The notes beneath the pieces are model-generated. The model saw only the letters and a program-made list of their open reading frames with translations, was not told the origin of the DNA and did not search any database. From Acetofilamentum sp. (GTDB lineage Bacteria > Bacteroidota > Bacteroidia > Bacteroidales > JAADGE01), in the NCBI GenBank assembly GCA_020720705.1, contig DYOJ01000096.1, forward strand, positions 1 to 8,390: 8,390 bases of DNA. Direction: 5' to 3'. A program made the translations under genes and the position numbers. This document shows, one piece after another, positions 1 through 7,564 of this stretch (its first letter is position 1; every line of letters begins with the position of its first letter).

Positions 1-110
1 GCGTCCACGCTAAACATCATAATATCAACCAAATAAAAATTATAAACAGATGAAATAAGTAATAGTACCACACAAATTCAAAATAGTTCCTTTTTTAAAC
101 AGTAATCCTA

Positions 111-139
111 TTTGAAAACCAAAAAAAATCGTAATTTTG
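111..139 (+). promoter_or_regulatory. Candidate Bacteroidota promoter P1 for the restriction-modification gene
   Basis: TTTG at 111-114 is followed by 17 bases and then TAATTTTG at 132-139, which matches the Bacteroidota -33 TTG / -7 TAnnTTTG consensus. Transcription would start near 145 and leave a leader of about 105 bases before the ATG at 252. The match is seen in the sequence. Its use is inferred, and in DNA this AT-rich chance matches are possible. Confidence 0.45.
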
Positions 140-167
140 TATTAAAAAGACACAGAAATTAAATTTG
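136..167 (+). promoter_or_regulatory. Candidate Bacteroidota promoter P2, overlapping P1
   Basis: TTTG at 136-139, which is also the end of the P1 -7 element, is followed by 20 bases and then TAAATTTG at 160-167. This is a second full match to TTG / TAnnTTTG. Transcription would start near 173, about 80 bases before the ATG at 252. P1 and P2 share four bases, so they could not both be occupied by sigma factor at once. Confidence 0.42.
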
Positions 168-251
168 TTCTTTTTTCCCAACTTGATTAGCCTATTCTAA
201 AATTTCATTTTGGGTATTAATACAGTTCTTCTGATTTTAAAAGTAAAATTT

Positions 252-3200
252 ATGATAAATAAGGATAATTTCAAGGATTTACTTCTTCATTTAGCGTTTG
301 TTAAAGAAGAACAAGCAGGAAAACTAATATCCAATTTATACTGTAAATATTTTTCTGATGACATTTATTTAAAAGTAGATTTTGATAAACAAGAATTGAT
401 ATATCCGGAAGACAAAGGTTTAATAATCAATACAGCAACAACTTGTAATTTTTCACAGAACGAAAATTTTGTAGTTTTTGAGTGTATTCACAGGTTGTTA
501 AAACAAGGTTACAAACCCCAACACATTGAATTAGAACCCAAATGGAAAATGGGACACGAACAAAAAAGCGGTCGTGCCGATATTTTGGTTAAAGACTTTA
601 CTAATAAACCTTTGCTAATAATTGAATGTAAAACGCCAAGTGATAATTCAGGAAAAAGTGAATTTGAAAAAGAATGGGAAACCATGAAACAAGACGGAGG
701 ACAATTATTCAGTTATTTGAAGGAAGAAAGAAACACAAAATTTATTTGCCTTTATACTTCTGATTTTGAAAATAATAATTGTGTTTTCCAAAATTATATA
801 ATTACAACTACCGATATTCAAAACCTCGTAGAAAAATTTGATAAAAAACCCATTAAACCAATGTTTTATAAAGATGCAACAAATGCAAAGGAACTTTATA
901 CAGCATGGAAAGAAACATATAAATTTGATTATAAACAACAAGGAATTTTTGGTGATGATTTTCAAGCCTACAATATTGGTTCAATGAAAATTACTTTAAA
1001 TTCTCTTCAATATATTGGTAAACAAGATATTCAAAATAAATACAACGAATTTGCAAAAATTTTACGACAGCATAATGTTTCAGGTAGGGAAAACGCATTT
1101 GATAAACTTGTTAATTTATTTCTCTGCAAAATTGTTGATGAAACCGAAAATAAAACCGATTTGAAATTTAATTGGAAAGGTGAATATTTCGACAATTATT
1201 TTGATTTATTAGACCGTTTACAGCATCTTTACAGCGAAGGAATGAGAAGATTTCTGGAAGACGAAGTAACCTATATTGAATTTAAAACGGTAAAAGAAGC
1301 GTTTAAGTTTTGGACAAACGACCCTGATGCTACACAAGATGCAGTATTAAGTTTATTCAAAAAACAAAAATATTTTACTAACAACGACTTTTCATTTATT
1401 GATGTTCACAACGAAAAACTATTTTTTCAAAATGCCGATATTTTGCTGAAAATAATTAAAATGTGGGAAAATTACCAAATTAACGGTGAACAGCAAAATC
1501 AGTTTTTGGGTGATATGTTTGAAGGTTTTCTCGACAAAGGAGTGAAACAAAGCGAAGGACAATTTTTTACACCCATGCCAATTTGCAAATTTATGATTTC
1601 ATCATTACCGCTCGAAAATTTAATCAAAGATAATGAATACCCACCAACTGTTATAGATTACGCTTGCGGTGCAGGACATTTTTTAACCGAATTTGCTGCA
1701 CAAATAAGACCTCACGTTGAAAAATATAAAAATTCCGACATAAAAGAATACTACAAAAGCATTTACGGAATTGAAAAGGAATATCGTTTGTCGAAAGTTG
1801 CAAAAGTTTCGGCTTTTATGTATGGACAAGACGAAATTAATATTTTGTATGCTGACGCGTTGGCTTATAACGAACGGATAAAAGAAAATTATTTTAATGT
1901 TCTGATAGCAAATCCGCCGTATAGTGTGAAAGGATTTTTAGAAACTATTGAAAATGATAGAGATAAATATGTTTTAACTTCAACAGTTGATACTAAAAGT
2001 TTTTATAAAAATAATACAATTGAAACTTTCTTTATTGAAAGGGCAAAGCAACTTTTGAAACCGAACGCAGTCGTAGGAATTATTTTGCCAACTTCAATTT
2101 TATCTAAAGGAAGCAAAAAATCTACTTCCGAGAAGAGAAATACTTATGTAGCAACTCGTGAAATACTATTCAAGTATTTTGAATTTGTTGCAATTGCAGA
2201 ATTCGGTTCAGGAACTTTCGGAAAAACAGGAACAACAACAGCAATTTTATTTCTTCGCAAACGTGAAGAAAATCCGGAACCCGCAGAACATTATAAATTA
2301 AGAGTTGATGTATGGTTCAAAAATGATAATACGAGAGATGCTATTTATGAAGATTTGCATTTCTTAAAAAAGTATTGCGAACATATCGAAATTGATTTTG
2401 AAGATTATAAAACATTATTAGAAAGTAATCCGAGCGAAAACCTTTTAAATAATGATATATTCAAAGAATATACAGCAGATTTTACCAACAGTAAAGACAC
2501 CAAAAATTTAAAAGAAAGTTATCAAAAACAACTTGCAAATGTTGATAAAAATGTTTCGTCAGAATTAAACAAAGAATTAAAAATTGAAAAAAACAAATCA
2601 TCCGAAGAAGAGTTGAAAATAAGAATAAACGAATTAGTTGCTATCAGAAAAAACGAACTTGAAGAAGAATTTGAAACAGAATTAGCAAAACGACATTTTG
2701 AGTTTATTCGGAATATTGAAAAGGACAAAGTATTGTATTTTATTCTTGCTTATACCAACAAACAAAAAGTCTTGGTTATAAAAAGTCCTGATGATAATAA
2801 AGAGAAAAAGAATTTTTTAGGTTACGAATGGAGTACAAGAAAAGGTGGCGAAGGAATAAAATATATAGGAGTTAATCTAAAAACAACAAAAATTGAAAAC
2901 GAAGACGATGATGAAGAAAGCGATGACGATAATATAGTTAACAATATTGAAGCATTATCGCAAATAAAAACACCGTTATACGATAATCAAAATTCACAAA
3001 ACACCGAAAAAATCAATTACTACATACAACAAAATTTCTTAGGTAACGATTTTGAAATACCTGAAAATTTGCAAAAATATGTTAGTCATGCTCGTTTGGT
3101 TGATATGCTTGACTTTAAGCGCAAGAATTTTGATAAAGTGATTTCTCTCAATCCGAAAAAAACTTTTGAAATAAAGTCAAAATGGGAGTTAATTAAAATA

Positions 3201-4274
3201 CAAGATTTTGTAGATACAATTGAAAGTGGTAAACGTCCCGAAGGCGGTGTTGGTAATTATACATCCGGTGCTTGGAGTTTAGGCGGTGAGCATATACACG
3301 CAACACTTGGAATTGTTGATTTATCAACACCAAAATATGTTCCGGTAGAATTTTATGAAAATAGGGAAAAGGGAAAACTTAAAGAAAATGACATTTTAAT
3401 TTGCAAAGACGGTGCATTAACGGGCAAGGTTGCAATGCTTCGCGATGAACTAAACAACCAAAAAGCAATGATTAACGAACATGTTTATATTATTCGTTGC
3501 AATGATTTAACTACGCAAAAGTACCTTTTCTATTTTTTATTTTCAGACATCGGACAAAATCTGTTGAAATCCAATATAACAGGAGCGGCACAAGGAGGCT
3601 TAAATTCTACAAACTTGAAAAACATTAAAGTTCCTAATCCTAAATTTGAAATTCAAAAGAAAATTGTTGAAGAATGTAAAATAATTGACAATAGTGTTAA
3701 TGCTGCAAAAAGTCAAACTATTAACACGAAGCAAATTATTGTAAATGAGATTAATTCATGGTTTCAAAAATATGAACAAAAAGAATTATCTTCGATTATT
3801 GAACTACAAAACGGAAAAAGTCTTACAAAAAATTATTTAATAGAAAATGGTGATTTTTTTGTTTATGGTGGAAATGGAATTACAGGTAAATTCAATGATT
3901 ATCTTACGGAAGAAGAAACAATAGTCATTGGGAGAGTAGGCGAATATTGCGGTTCTGTTCATTTTACTATGCAAAAATCATGGATAACTGATAATGCAAT
4001 GTATGTAACAAAATATTTATTGCCCCTTTCTAAAAAATATCTATTTTATGTTGTTAAAGCATTAAATCTAAATCAATTTGCAAATAAAGCAAGTCAACCG
4101 AATATTGCCCAACCTGCAATATTAAGTAAAAAAATACCATTTCCGAAAGATATTAAAGAACAAGAAAAATTAGCTGTTGAAATTGAACAATTAGAAATTG
4201 AAATTTCAAAAGCAGAAAAAACAATAAACCAAGCGAACAACAAGAAAAATGAAATAATAAAAAAATATATTTAA
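252..4274 (+). CDS. Single-chain type IIB/IIG-like restriction-modification enzyme (nuclease, N6-adenine methyltransferase and two specificity domains)
   Basis: This 1340-residue protein should both methylate adenine in, and cut DNA beside, its own recognition site. Numbering is from the ATG at 252. The N-terminal nuclease resembles the HsdR N-terminal domain, with a PD-(D/E)XK core at D110, E125-C-K127 and a QxxxY motif at Q151-Y155. There is no helicase region. Residues from about 300 to 740 are an HsdM-like methyltransferase: GQFFTP from 436, SAM-binding motif DYACGAGHF 469-477, acidic E508 in YGIEKE, and catalytic NPPY 554-557. A charged, probably coiled-coil region (about 753-826) and FLGYEWS (from 855) lead into an acidic linker (about 882-893). 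Two different HsdS-like target-recognition domains follow (about 978-1130 and 1178-1300), each trailed by a long helix. The frame is open to a TTG at 210, but the ATG at 252 behind an A-rich leader is the more likely start. Domain order and size resemble AloI/PpiI/TstI (about 1250 residues). All key residues are present, so it is probably active. It is clearly AT-richer than the genes to its right, which suggests horizontal acquisition. Confidence 0.93.
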   Translation: MINKDNFKDLLLHLAFVKEEQAGKLISNLYCKYFSDDIYLKVDFDKQELIYPEDKGLIINTATTCNFSQNENFVVFECIHRLLKQGYKPQHIELEPKWKMGHEQKSGRADILVKDFTNKPLLIIECKTPSDNSGKSEFEKEWETMKQDGGQLFSYLKEERNTKFICLYTSDFENNNCVFQNYIITTTDIQNLVEKFDKKPIKPMFYKDATNAKELYTAWKETYKFDYKQQGIFGDDFQAYNIGSMKITLNSLQYIGKQDIQNKYNEFAKILRQHNVSGRENAFDKLVNLFLCKIVDETENKTDLKFNWKGEYFDNYFDLLDRLQHLYSEGMRRFLEDEVTYIEFKTVKEAFKFWTNDPDATQDAVLSLFKKQKYFTNNDFSFIDVHNEKLFFQNADILLKIIKMWENYQINGEQQNQFLGDMFEGFLDKGVKQSEGQFFTPMPICKFMISSLPLENLIKDNEYPPTVIDYACGAGHFLTEFAAQIRPHVEKYKNSDIKEYYKSIYGIEKEYRLSKVAKVSAFMYGQDEINILYADALAYNERIKENYFNVLIANPPYSVKGFLETIENDRDKYVLTSTVDTKSFYKNNTIETFFIERAKQLLKPNAVVGIILPTSILSKGSKKSTSEKRNTYVATREILFKYFEFVAIAEFGSGTFGKTGTTTAILFLRKREENPEPAEHYKLRVDVWFKNDNTRDAIYEDLHFLKKYCEHIEIDFEDYKTLLESNPSENLLNNDIFKEYTADFTNSKDTKNLKESYQKQLANVDKNVSSELNKELKIEKNKSSEEELKIRINELVAIRKNELEEEFETELAKRHFEFIRNIEKDKVLYFILAYTNKQKVLVIKSPDDNKEKKNFLGYEWSTRKGGEGIKYIGVNLKTTKIENEDDDEESDDDNIVNNIEALSQIKTPLYDNQNSQNTEKINYYIQQNFLGNDFEIPENLQKYVSHARLVDMLDFKRKNFDKVISLNPKKTFEIKSKWELIKIQDFVDTIESGKRPEGGVGNYTSGAWSLGGEHIHATLGIVDLSTPKYVPVEFYENREKGKLKENDILICKDGALTGKVAMLRDELNNQKAMINEHVYIIRCNDLTTQKYLFYFLFSDIGQNLLKSNITGAAQGGLNSTNLKNIKVPNPKFEIQKKIVEECKIIDNSVNAAKSQTINTKQIIVNEINSWFQKYEQKELSSIIELQNGKSLTKNYLIENGDFFVYGGNGITGKFNDYLTEEETIVIGRVGEYCGSVHFTMQKSWITDNAMYVTKYLLPLSKKYLFYVVKALNLNQFANKASQPNIAQPAILSKKIPFPKDIKEQEKLAVEIEQLEIEISKAEKTINQANNKKNEIIKKYI

Positions 4275-4297
4275 CAATAATGTTCTTTAATTTTTTA

Positions 4298-4377
4298 GTA
4301 CCCGAGAAATGCAATGTTTGAAAAAAAAACACTCACTATAGTATCGTAAAATTAGCATTGCGTTACAGAACTGGTAC
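4298..4377. repeat. Nested short inverted repeats between convergent genes
   Basis: Outer arms GTACC (4298-4302) and GGTAC (4373-4377) enclose inner arms GCAATG (4311-4316) and CATTGC (4356-4361). The arms are spaced 8 and 11 bases apart on the two sides. The enclosed region holds a run of nine A (4321-4329). It lies just past the stop of the restriction-modification gene. It could be a worn insertion end, a weak RNA fold acting as that gene's 3' end, or chance. The arms are short, so confidence is low. Confidence 0.25.
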
Positions 4378-4398
4378 CTTATTTACAAAGACCGATAT

Positions 4399-4433
4399 AA
4401 CAAAGAAACCCGCCTGATTGCTCCGGCGGGCTT
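4399..4433 (-). terminator. Rho-independent terminator of the etfB-etfA transcript
   Basis: CCCGCC (4409-4414) and GGCGGG (4425-4430) form a GC-rich stem with a 10-base loop. Two A-T pairs and one G-U pair (4406-4408 with 4431-4433) extend it when read on the minus strand. On that strand the stem runs into TTTCTTTGTT, a usable U-rich tail, about 40 bases after the etfA stop. On the plus strand the 3' side reads CTTCAACCC, which is not U-rich, so it should act mainly on the minus-strand transcript. Confidence 0.85.
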
Positions 4434-4473
4434 CAACCCTTAAATATAAAACTATGTTATGAACAAAGAATTC

Positions 4474-5448
4474 TTATTGATTGTGTTTGAAGGCTTTAAG
4501 TGCGGCATTTAATTTCGGAACAACCTCAAAAGCATCGCCCACGATACCGTAGGTTGCGGCTTCAAAAAACGGTGCATCAGCATCGGTATTGATAGCAACC
4601 ATGACTTTTGAACTGTTAACGCCGGCTAAATGTTGAACTGCACCGGATATTCCGACAGCAATGTATAAATCCGGCGCTACAACCTTACCGGTTTGCCCTA
4701 CATGCTCGTGGTGCGGTCGCCAACCCAAGTCGGAAACCGGACGGGAGCAAGCCGTTGCTGCTCCGAGTATGCTTGCCATTTCTTCTATCATGCCCCAATT
4801 TTCAGAAGCTTTTAATCCGCGACCTGCCGAAACAATCACATCGGCATCGCTTACTGAGAGTTTTCCTGCATTTTTCACAACCTCAGTCGGCTGAGCTTTC
4901 AATATCGCGTCATTTGGCTCATAATCAAGCTGTTCTGCTACAACTGTGGTCGGGTTTTCAAGCAGTTTGTATGAGTTTTGGTTTAAAGTAATAATTTTTA
5001 TCGGTTTTGATAAAACAGTATCAGCAAAGGCTTTTCCTGAGTAAACACGTTTTTTAACGGTAAACGGCGATACCGATGTCGGTAATTCTGTTGCGCCGGC
5101 AACGAGCGAAGCATCTAAGCGAACGGCTAAACGCGGTGCAATTGCCTTTCCGTTCGGATTGTTGCCGAAAATTACAACTGTGGCATTTAACTGTTTGGCA
5201 GCAAATCCAATAGCCGCAGAATATGCCTGCGCCGTAAATGCTGAAAGTTTCGAATTTTTTATAACATTCACTTTTTGGACACCATAAGTGCCAAGTTTTT
5301 CAAGTTCCGCAGGCGAGGTTTCACCAACTGTTACCGCAAATAATTCAGCACCCAACATTTTGGCTATCGCCGAGCCATAAGAGGCTAATTCAAAACTTGC
5401 TTTCTTAAATTTTCCGTCAAAATTTTCGGTGTATATTAAAACTGACAT
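4474..5448 (-). CDS. etfA: Electron transfer flavoprotein subunit alpha
   Basis: EtfA (324 residues, the usual family length) pairs with EtfB to form a cytoplasmic flavoprotein that takes electrons from dehydrogenases such as acyl-CoA dehydrogenases and passes them on. The N-terminal half (about 1-190) is the Rossmann-like ETF domain. The C-terminal FAD-binding domain is strongly conserved: VSAGRGL 206-212, SRP 235-237 (its R236 aligns with the conserved FAD-contacting arginine), VGQTGK 250-255, the stretch from PDLYIAVGISGA to QHLAG (259-275), and YGIVGD 300-305. The start ATG follows the etfB stop by 18 bases with no Shine-Dalgarno motif, as is usual in Bacteroidota, so the two genes are almost certainly cotranscribed. 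A terminator lies about 40 bases past its stop. No acyl-CoA dehydrogenase follows within the window. Whether the complex performs electron bifurcation cannot be decided from what is visible here. Confidence 0.97.
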   Translation of the reverse strand: MSVLIYTENFDGKFKKASFELASYGSAIAKMLGAELFAVTVGETSPAELEKLGTYGVQKVNVIKNSKLSAFTAQAYSAAIGFAAKQLNATVVIFGNNPNGKAIAPRLAVRLDASLVAGATELPTSVSPFTVKKRVYSGKAFADTVLSKPIKIITLNQNSYKLLENPTTVVAEQLDYEPNDAILKAQPTEVVKNAGKLSVSDADVIVSAGRGLKASENWGMIEEMASILGAATACSRPVSDLGWRPHHEHVGQTGKVVAPDLYIAVGISGAVQHLAGVNSSKVMVAINTDADAPFFEAATYGIVGDAFEVVPKLNAALKAFKHNQ

Positions 5449-5466
5449 AATTTTCGTATTTTAAAA

Positions 5467-6210
5467 TTAGATAACTTTTGCTTCTTCGTGCAACAAACGC
5501 ACCAATTCTTCTACATTATCGGGTGCAATTTTTTTACATGCCGGGCGCGGAGGAGGCGTGTGAAACTTTACGGTTGAAGTGGCATCCTCAATGTTTTCAG
5601 GCTCAACAATCGTAATTTTTTTTGTGCGTGCACTCATAATGCCCCTCATGTTCGGAATACGCGGCTCTATGGCGAAGCCTTTTCCGGCACTTACAACAAA
5701 GGGAAATCCGGAGCTGATAATTTCTTTTCCGCCATCAATTTCGCGTTCCATTTGTGCGGTATTTCCGGCAATATCAAACTTTGAAACGCCTGATACTGAG
5801 GTGATACCGAGAAATTCCGCGATCATTCCGTCCACTTCGCCGCTGTTATAGTCTATGGATTCTTTTCCGGTTAATACAAAATCATAATCGGCTTGTTTGA
5901 AGATATTTGCAATTTGTTTTGAAACAAAAAGCGCATCTTTCGGAGCTGCATTTACGCGTACGGCATCATCGGCTCCCATTGCGAGAGCTTTGCGCAAAGT
6001 GGCTTCGGTTTCTTGCACGCCCACATTCGCAACCGTGATGTGCAAATCAAGTCCGGCAGTTTTTAAATCGAGCAACCGTGTGAGACCTAATTCCTCATAA
6101 GGTCCGACAATATACTGAATGTCCGAGGTGTCAAATTCAGTATTATTGTTTACAAATTTTATTTTTGAAGTTGTATCCGGCACGTGTCCGATGCAAACCA
6201 ATGCTTTCAT
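5467..6210 (-). CDS. etfB: Electron transfer flavoprotein subunit beta
   Basis: EtfB (247 residues) is the AMP-binding partner of EtfA. Recognisable family blocks in order are GPYEELGLTRLLDLK (36-50), LRKALAMGADDAVRV (72-86), LTGKESIDYNSGEVDGM (113-129) and the C-terminal signature running from REIDGG (156-161) through EPRIPNMRGIMSARTKK (182-198). These are the nucleotide-binding loops and the conserved region contacting EtfA. It is the first gene of the etfBA pair, with 18 bases to etfA. The alcohol dehydrogenase gene ends 100 bases upstream on the same strand. That gap contains a candidate -7 promoter element, so the pair may be transcribed on its own or by read-through. The C-terminal tail (about 216-247) is charged and family-typical. 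No frameshift or missing block is seen. Confidence 0.97.
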   Translation of the reverse strand: MKALVCIGHVPDTTSKIKFVNNNTEFDTSDIQYIVGPYEELGLTRLLDLKTAGLDLHITVANVGVQETEATLRKALAMGADDAVRVNAAPKDALFVSKQIANIFKQADYDFVLTGKESIDYNSGEVDGMIAEFLGITSVSGVSKFDIAGNTAQMEREIDGGKEIISSGFPFVVSAGKGFAIEPRIPNMRGIMSARTKKITIVEPENIEDATSTVKFHTPPPRPACKKIAPDNVEELVRLLHEEAKVI

Positions 6211-6243
6211 ATTTTTGAAGATTATTGAAAAGATGTAAAAATA

Positions 6244-6288
6244 TCTTATGCAAACATAAGAATTATTTTATAAAAAAATGATAATTCT
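6244..6288. repeat. Overlapping inverted repeats in the etfB leader
   Basis: TCTTATG (6244-6250) and CATAAGA (6255-6261) form a perfect 7-bp repeat around CAAA. AGAATTAT (6259-6266) and ATAATTCT (6281-6288) form a second perfect 8-bp repeat with a 14-base loop. The two share three bases, so as RNA hairpins they would partly exclude each other. The first overlaps the candidate -7 element and could be an operator. Alternatively they form a weak 3' end for the alcohol dehydrogenase transcript. The AT-rich composition makes chance plausible. Confidence 0.3.
6251..6258 (-). promoter_or_regulatory. Candidate -7 promoter element for etfB-etfA
   Basis: On the minus strand this reads TATGTTTG, matching the Bacteroidota TAnnTTTG element, about 40 bases before the etfB ATG. 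No TTG is found at a normal distance upstream, so only half the promoter is supported. The element sits in the loop and one arm of a 7-bp hairpin (6244-6261). Confidence 0.35.
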
Positions 6289-6310
6289 GTTTCAAAACAT
6301 GCTTTTTTTT

Positions 6311-7462
6311 TCAAACGGCATACCTAAACATTAAATTTAAGACTTCGTTTCTGTCAGAATCTGACAACTTATGTACCATTCCGGAAACTTTATTTTTGTT
6401 CATAAGTTGCAGTATTTCATCTTTTTTATCTGTTCCGATACCGATTTGGTTGAGATGTACCGGGCATTGGATTGATTCAAAAAACGAACTAAGTGCATTG
6501 ATAAAATGTTCTGCCGATGAAATCCCGAATACCAACTCGGACAGACGTTCGATACGATTTTTTGCACGATTAACATGCAAACGAAGCCATGCAGGGTAGG
6601 CAATTGACAGGCTTGCCCCGTGCGGCGTGTCGTACAACAACGAAAGTGTATGACCGATTCCGTGAACAGCCCAGTCTCCGTAGCGTCTGCCGTGCAATGT
6701 GGTGCCGTTGAGAGCTACGGTCGAAAGCCACATAATGTTTGCACGATAATCATAATTTTCGGGTTCCGAAAGTACTAACGGAGCATAGTGCATCGCTTCG
6801 ATTAAAATATCAGCCGTAATACGGTCAGTCAAAGGAGATTCGCCAAAGCCGAAATAATTTTCGAGGGCGTGAGCAATCAAGTCGGCAATGCCATAAGCGG
6901 TATAGGTTTTGGGAACGGTGAATGTAAATTCGGGGTCGAGAAACGAGTGTGCAGGAAATGTGAAGGGGCTTCTCCACCCGATTTTTTCGCCCGTTGCTTG
7001 ATTTTGCAAAACCGCAAAGGCATTCATTTCTGTTCCGGTGGCTGCTAAAGTTAAAACAGCAATCAAAGGTAACGCACTTTTAATTTGGACATTTTGTTTC
7101 ATAACATCCCAAGTTTTTACGCCGATAGGTATTGCAGCCGAAACAACCTTTGCAGTATCAATGACACTGCCTCCGCCCAAAGCAACAATTACATCAATTT
7201 TGTGTTCTAGACCGACAGATACTGCCCGGTCAGCCGTTTGGTGTGAGGGATTGGGTTCAACACCCGAAAATTCAAAAACCTCAAGCCCTGCAGCTGTCAA
7301 TTGTTGATGTATCTTGTTGTAATATCCGTATTTAACAACCGAACCCTTGCCGGAAATCAGCAATACTTTTTGTCCGTATTGTTTCGCTGTTTGACCAATT
7401 TCGTCAGTAACCCCACGTCCGAAGTGTAGTTTTGTAGGATTGTAAACCGTAAAATTTTCCAT
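6311..7462 (-). CDS. Iron-type (group III) alcohol dehydrogenase, YqhD/butanol dehydrogenase family
   Basis: This 383-residue enzyme should interconvert aldehydes and alcohols with NAD(P)H in the cytoplasm. It belongs to the BDH/YqhD branch of metal-dependent alcohol dehydrogenases (E. coli YqhD is 387 residues). The N-terminal nucleotide-binding half carries a GKGS loop (38-41), in the place where YqhD contacts the NADP phosphate, and GGGSVID (96-102). ATGTEMN (141-147) is also typical. The C-terminal helical half has the full metal-ligand set D194, H198, H267 and H281, at the same numbers as in YqhD, in the contexts GIADLIAHALENYF and HGIGHTLSLLYDTPHG. All catalytic residues are present, so it is probably functional. 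The physiological substrate cannot be told; broad aldehyde detoxification or fermentative alcohol formation are both possible, and the metal may be Zn or Fe. It lies 100 bases upstream of etfB on the same strand and diverges from pnuC. NADPH preference is inferred from the family. Confidence 0.95.
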   Translation of the reverse strand: MENFTVYNPTKLHFGRGVTDEIGQTAKQYGQKVLLISGKGSVVKYGYYNKIHQQLTAAGLEVFEFSGVEPNPSHQTADRAVSVGLEHKIDVIVALGGGSVIDTAKVVSAAIPIGVKTWDVMKQNVQIKSALPLIAVLTLAATGTEMNAFAVLQNQATGEKIGWRSPFTFPAHSFLDPEFTFTVPKTYTAYGIADLIAHALENYFGFGESPLTDRITADILIEAMHYAPLVLSEPENYDYRANIMWLSTVALNGTTLHGRRYGDWAVHGIGHTLSLLYDTPHGASLSIAYPAWLRLHVNRAKNRIERLSELVFGISSAEHFINALSSFFESIQCPVHLNQIGIGTDKKDEILQLMNKNKVSGMVHKLSDSDRNEVLNLMFRYAV

Positions 7463-7481
7463 ATTTCTGATTTTATTTTTG

Positions 7482-7515
7482 CAAACTTACGATAATATTA
7501 AAAACCAAATACAAA
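7482..7515 (-). promoter_or_regulatory. Candidate promoter of the alcohol dehydrogenase gene
   Basis: Read on the minus strand, TAAGTTTG (7489-7482) matches TAnnTTTG. TTTG motifs lie upstream at 7509-7506 (16-base spacing) and 7515-7512 (22-base spacing). Transcription would begin near 7475, leaving only a short leader before the ATG at 7462. Which of the two -33 candidates applies is unclear. Confidence 0.5.
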
Positions 7516-7564
7516 AGTTTTTCGGTTTTGATTAATTTCTGACTAATTTTGAAACTTATAAATG

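Noticed and set aside
1..36. Possible C-terminal end of an upstream gene at the left edge
   Set aside because: A short open stretch ending in TAA exists in one frame, but about 11 codons are not enough to support a gene.
705..965. Minus-strand open frames inside the restriction-modification gene (also 2522-2728)
   Set aside because: They are shadows rich in F, I, S and N caused by the AT-rich coding strand, opposite well-conserved domains.
3854..3860. T7 tract in the second target-recognition domain as a possible phase-variation site
   Set aside because: Seven bases is short and ordinary in DNA this AT-rich, and the reading frame is intact through it.
4661..4991. Open frames on the plus strand opposite etfA
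   Set aside because: They lie fully antisense to a gene with strong family motifs, and their translations show no recognisable domain.
5579..6100. Plus-strand open frames opposite etfB
   Set aside because: They are antisense to conserved EtfB blocks and have no start context or domain of their own.
6396..7307. Small open frames overlapping the alcohol dehydrogenase on both strands
   Set aside because: The alcohol dehydrogenase frame is intact and carries all metal ligands, so the others are shadows.
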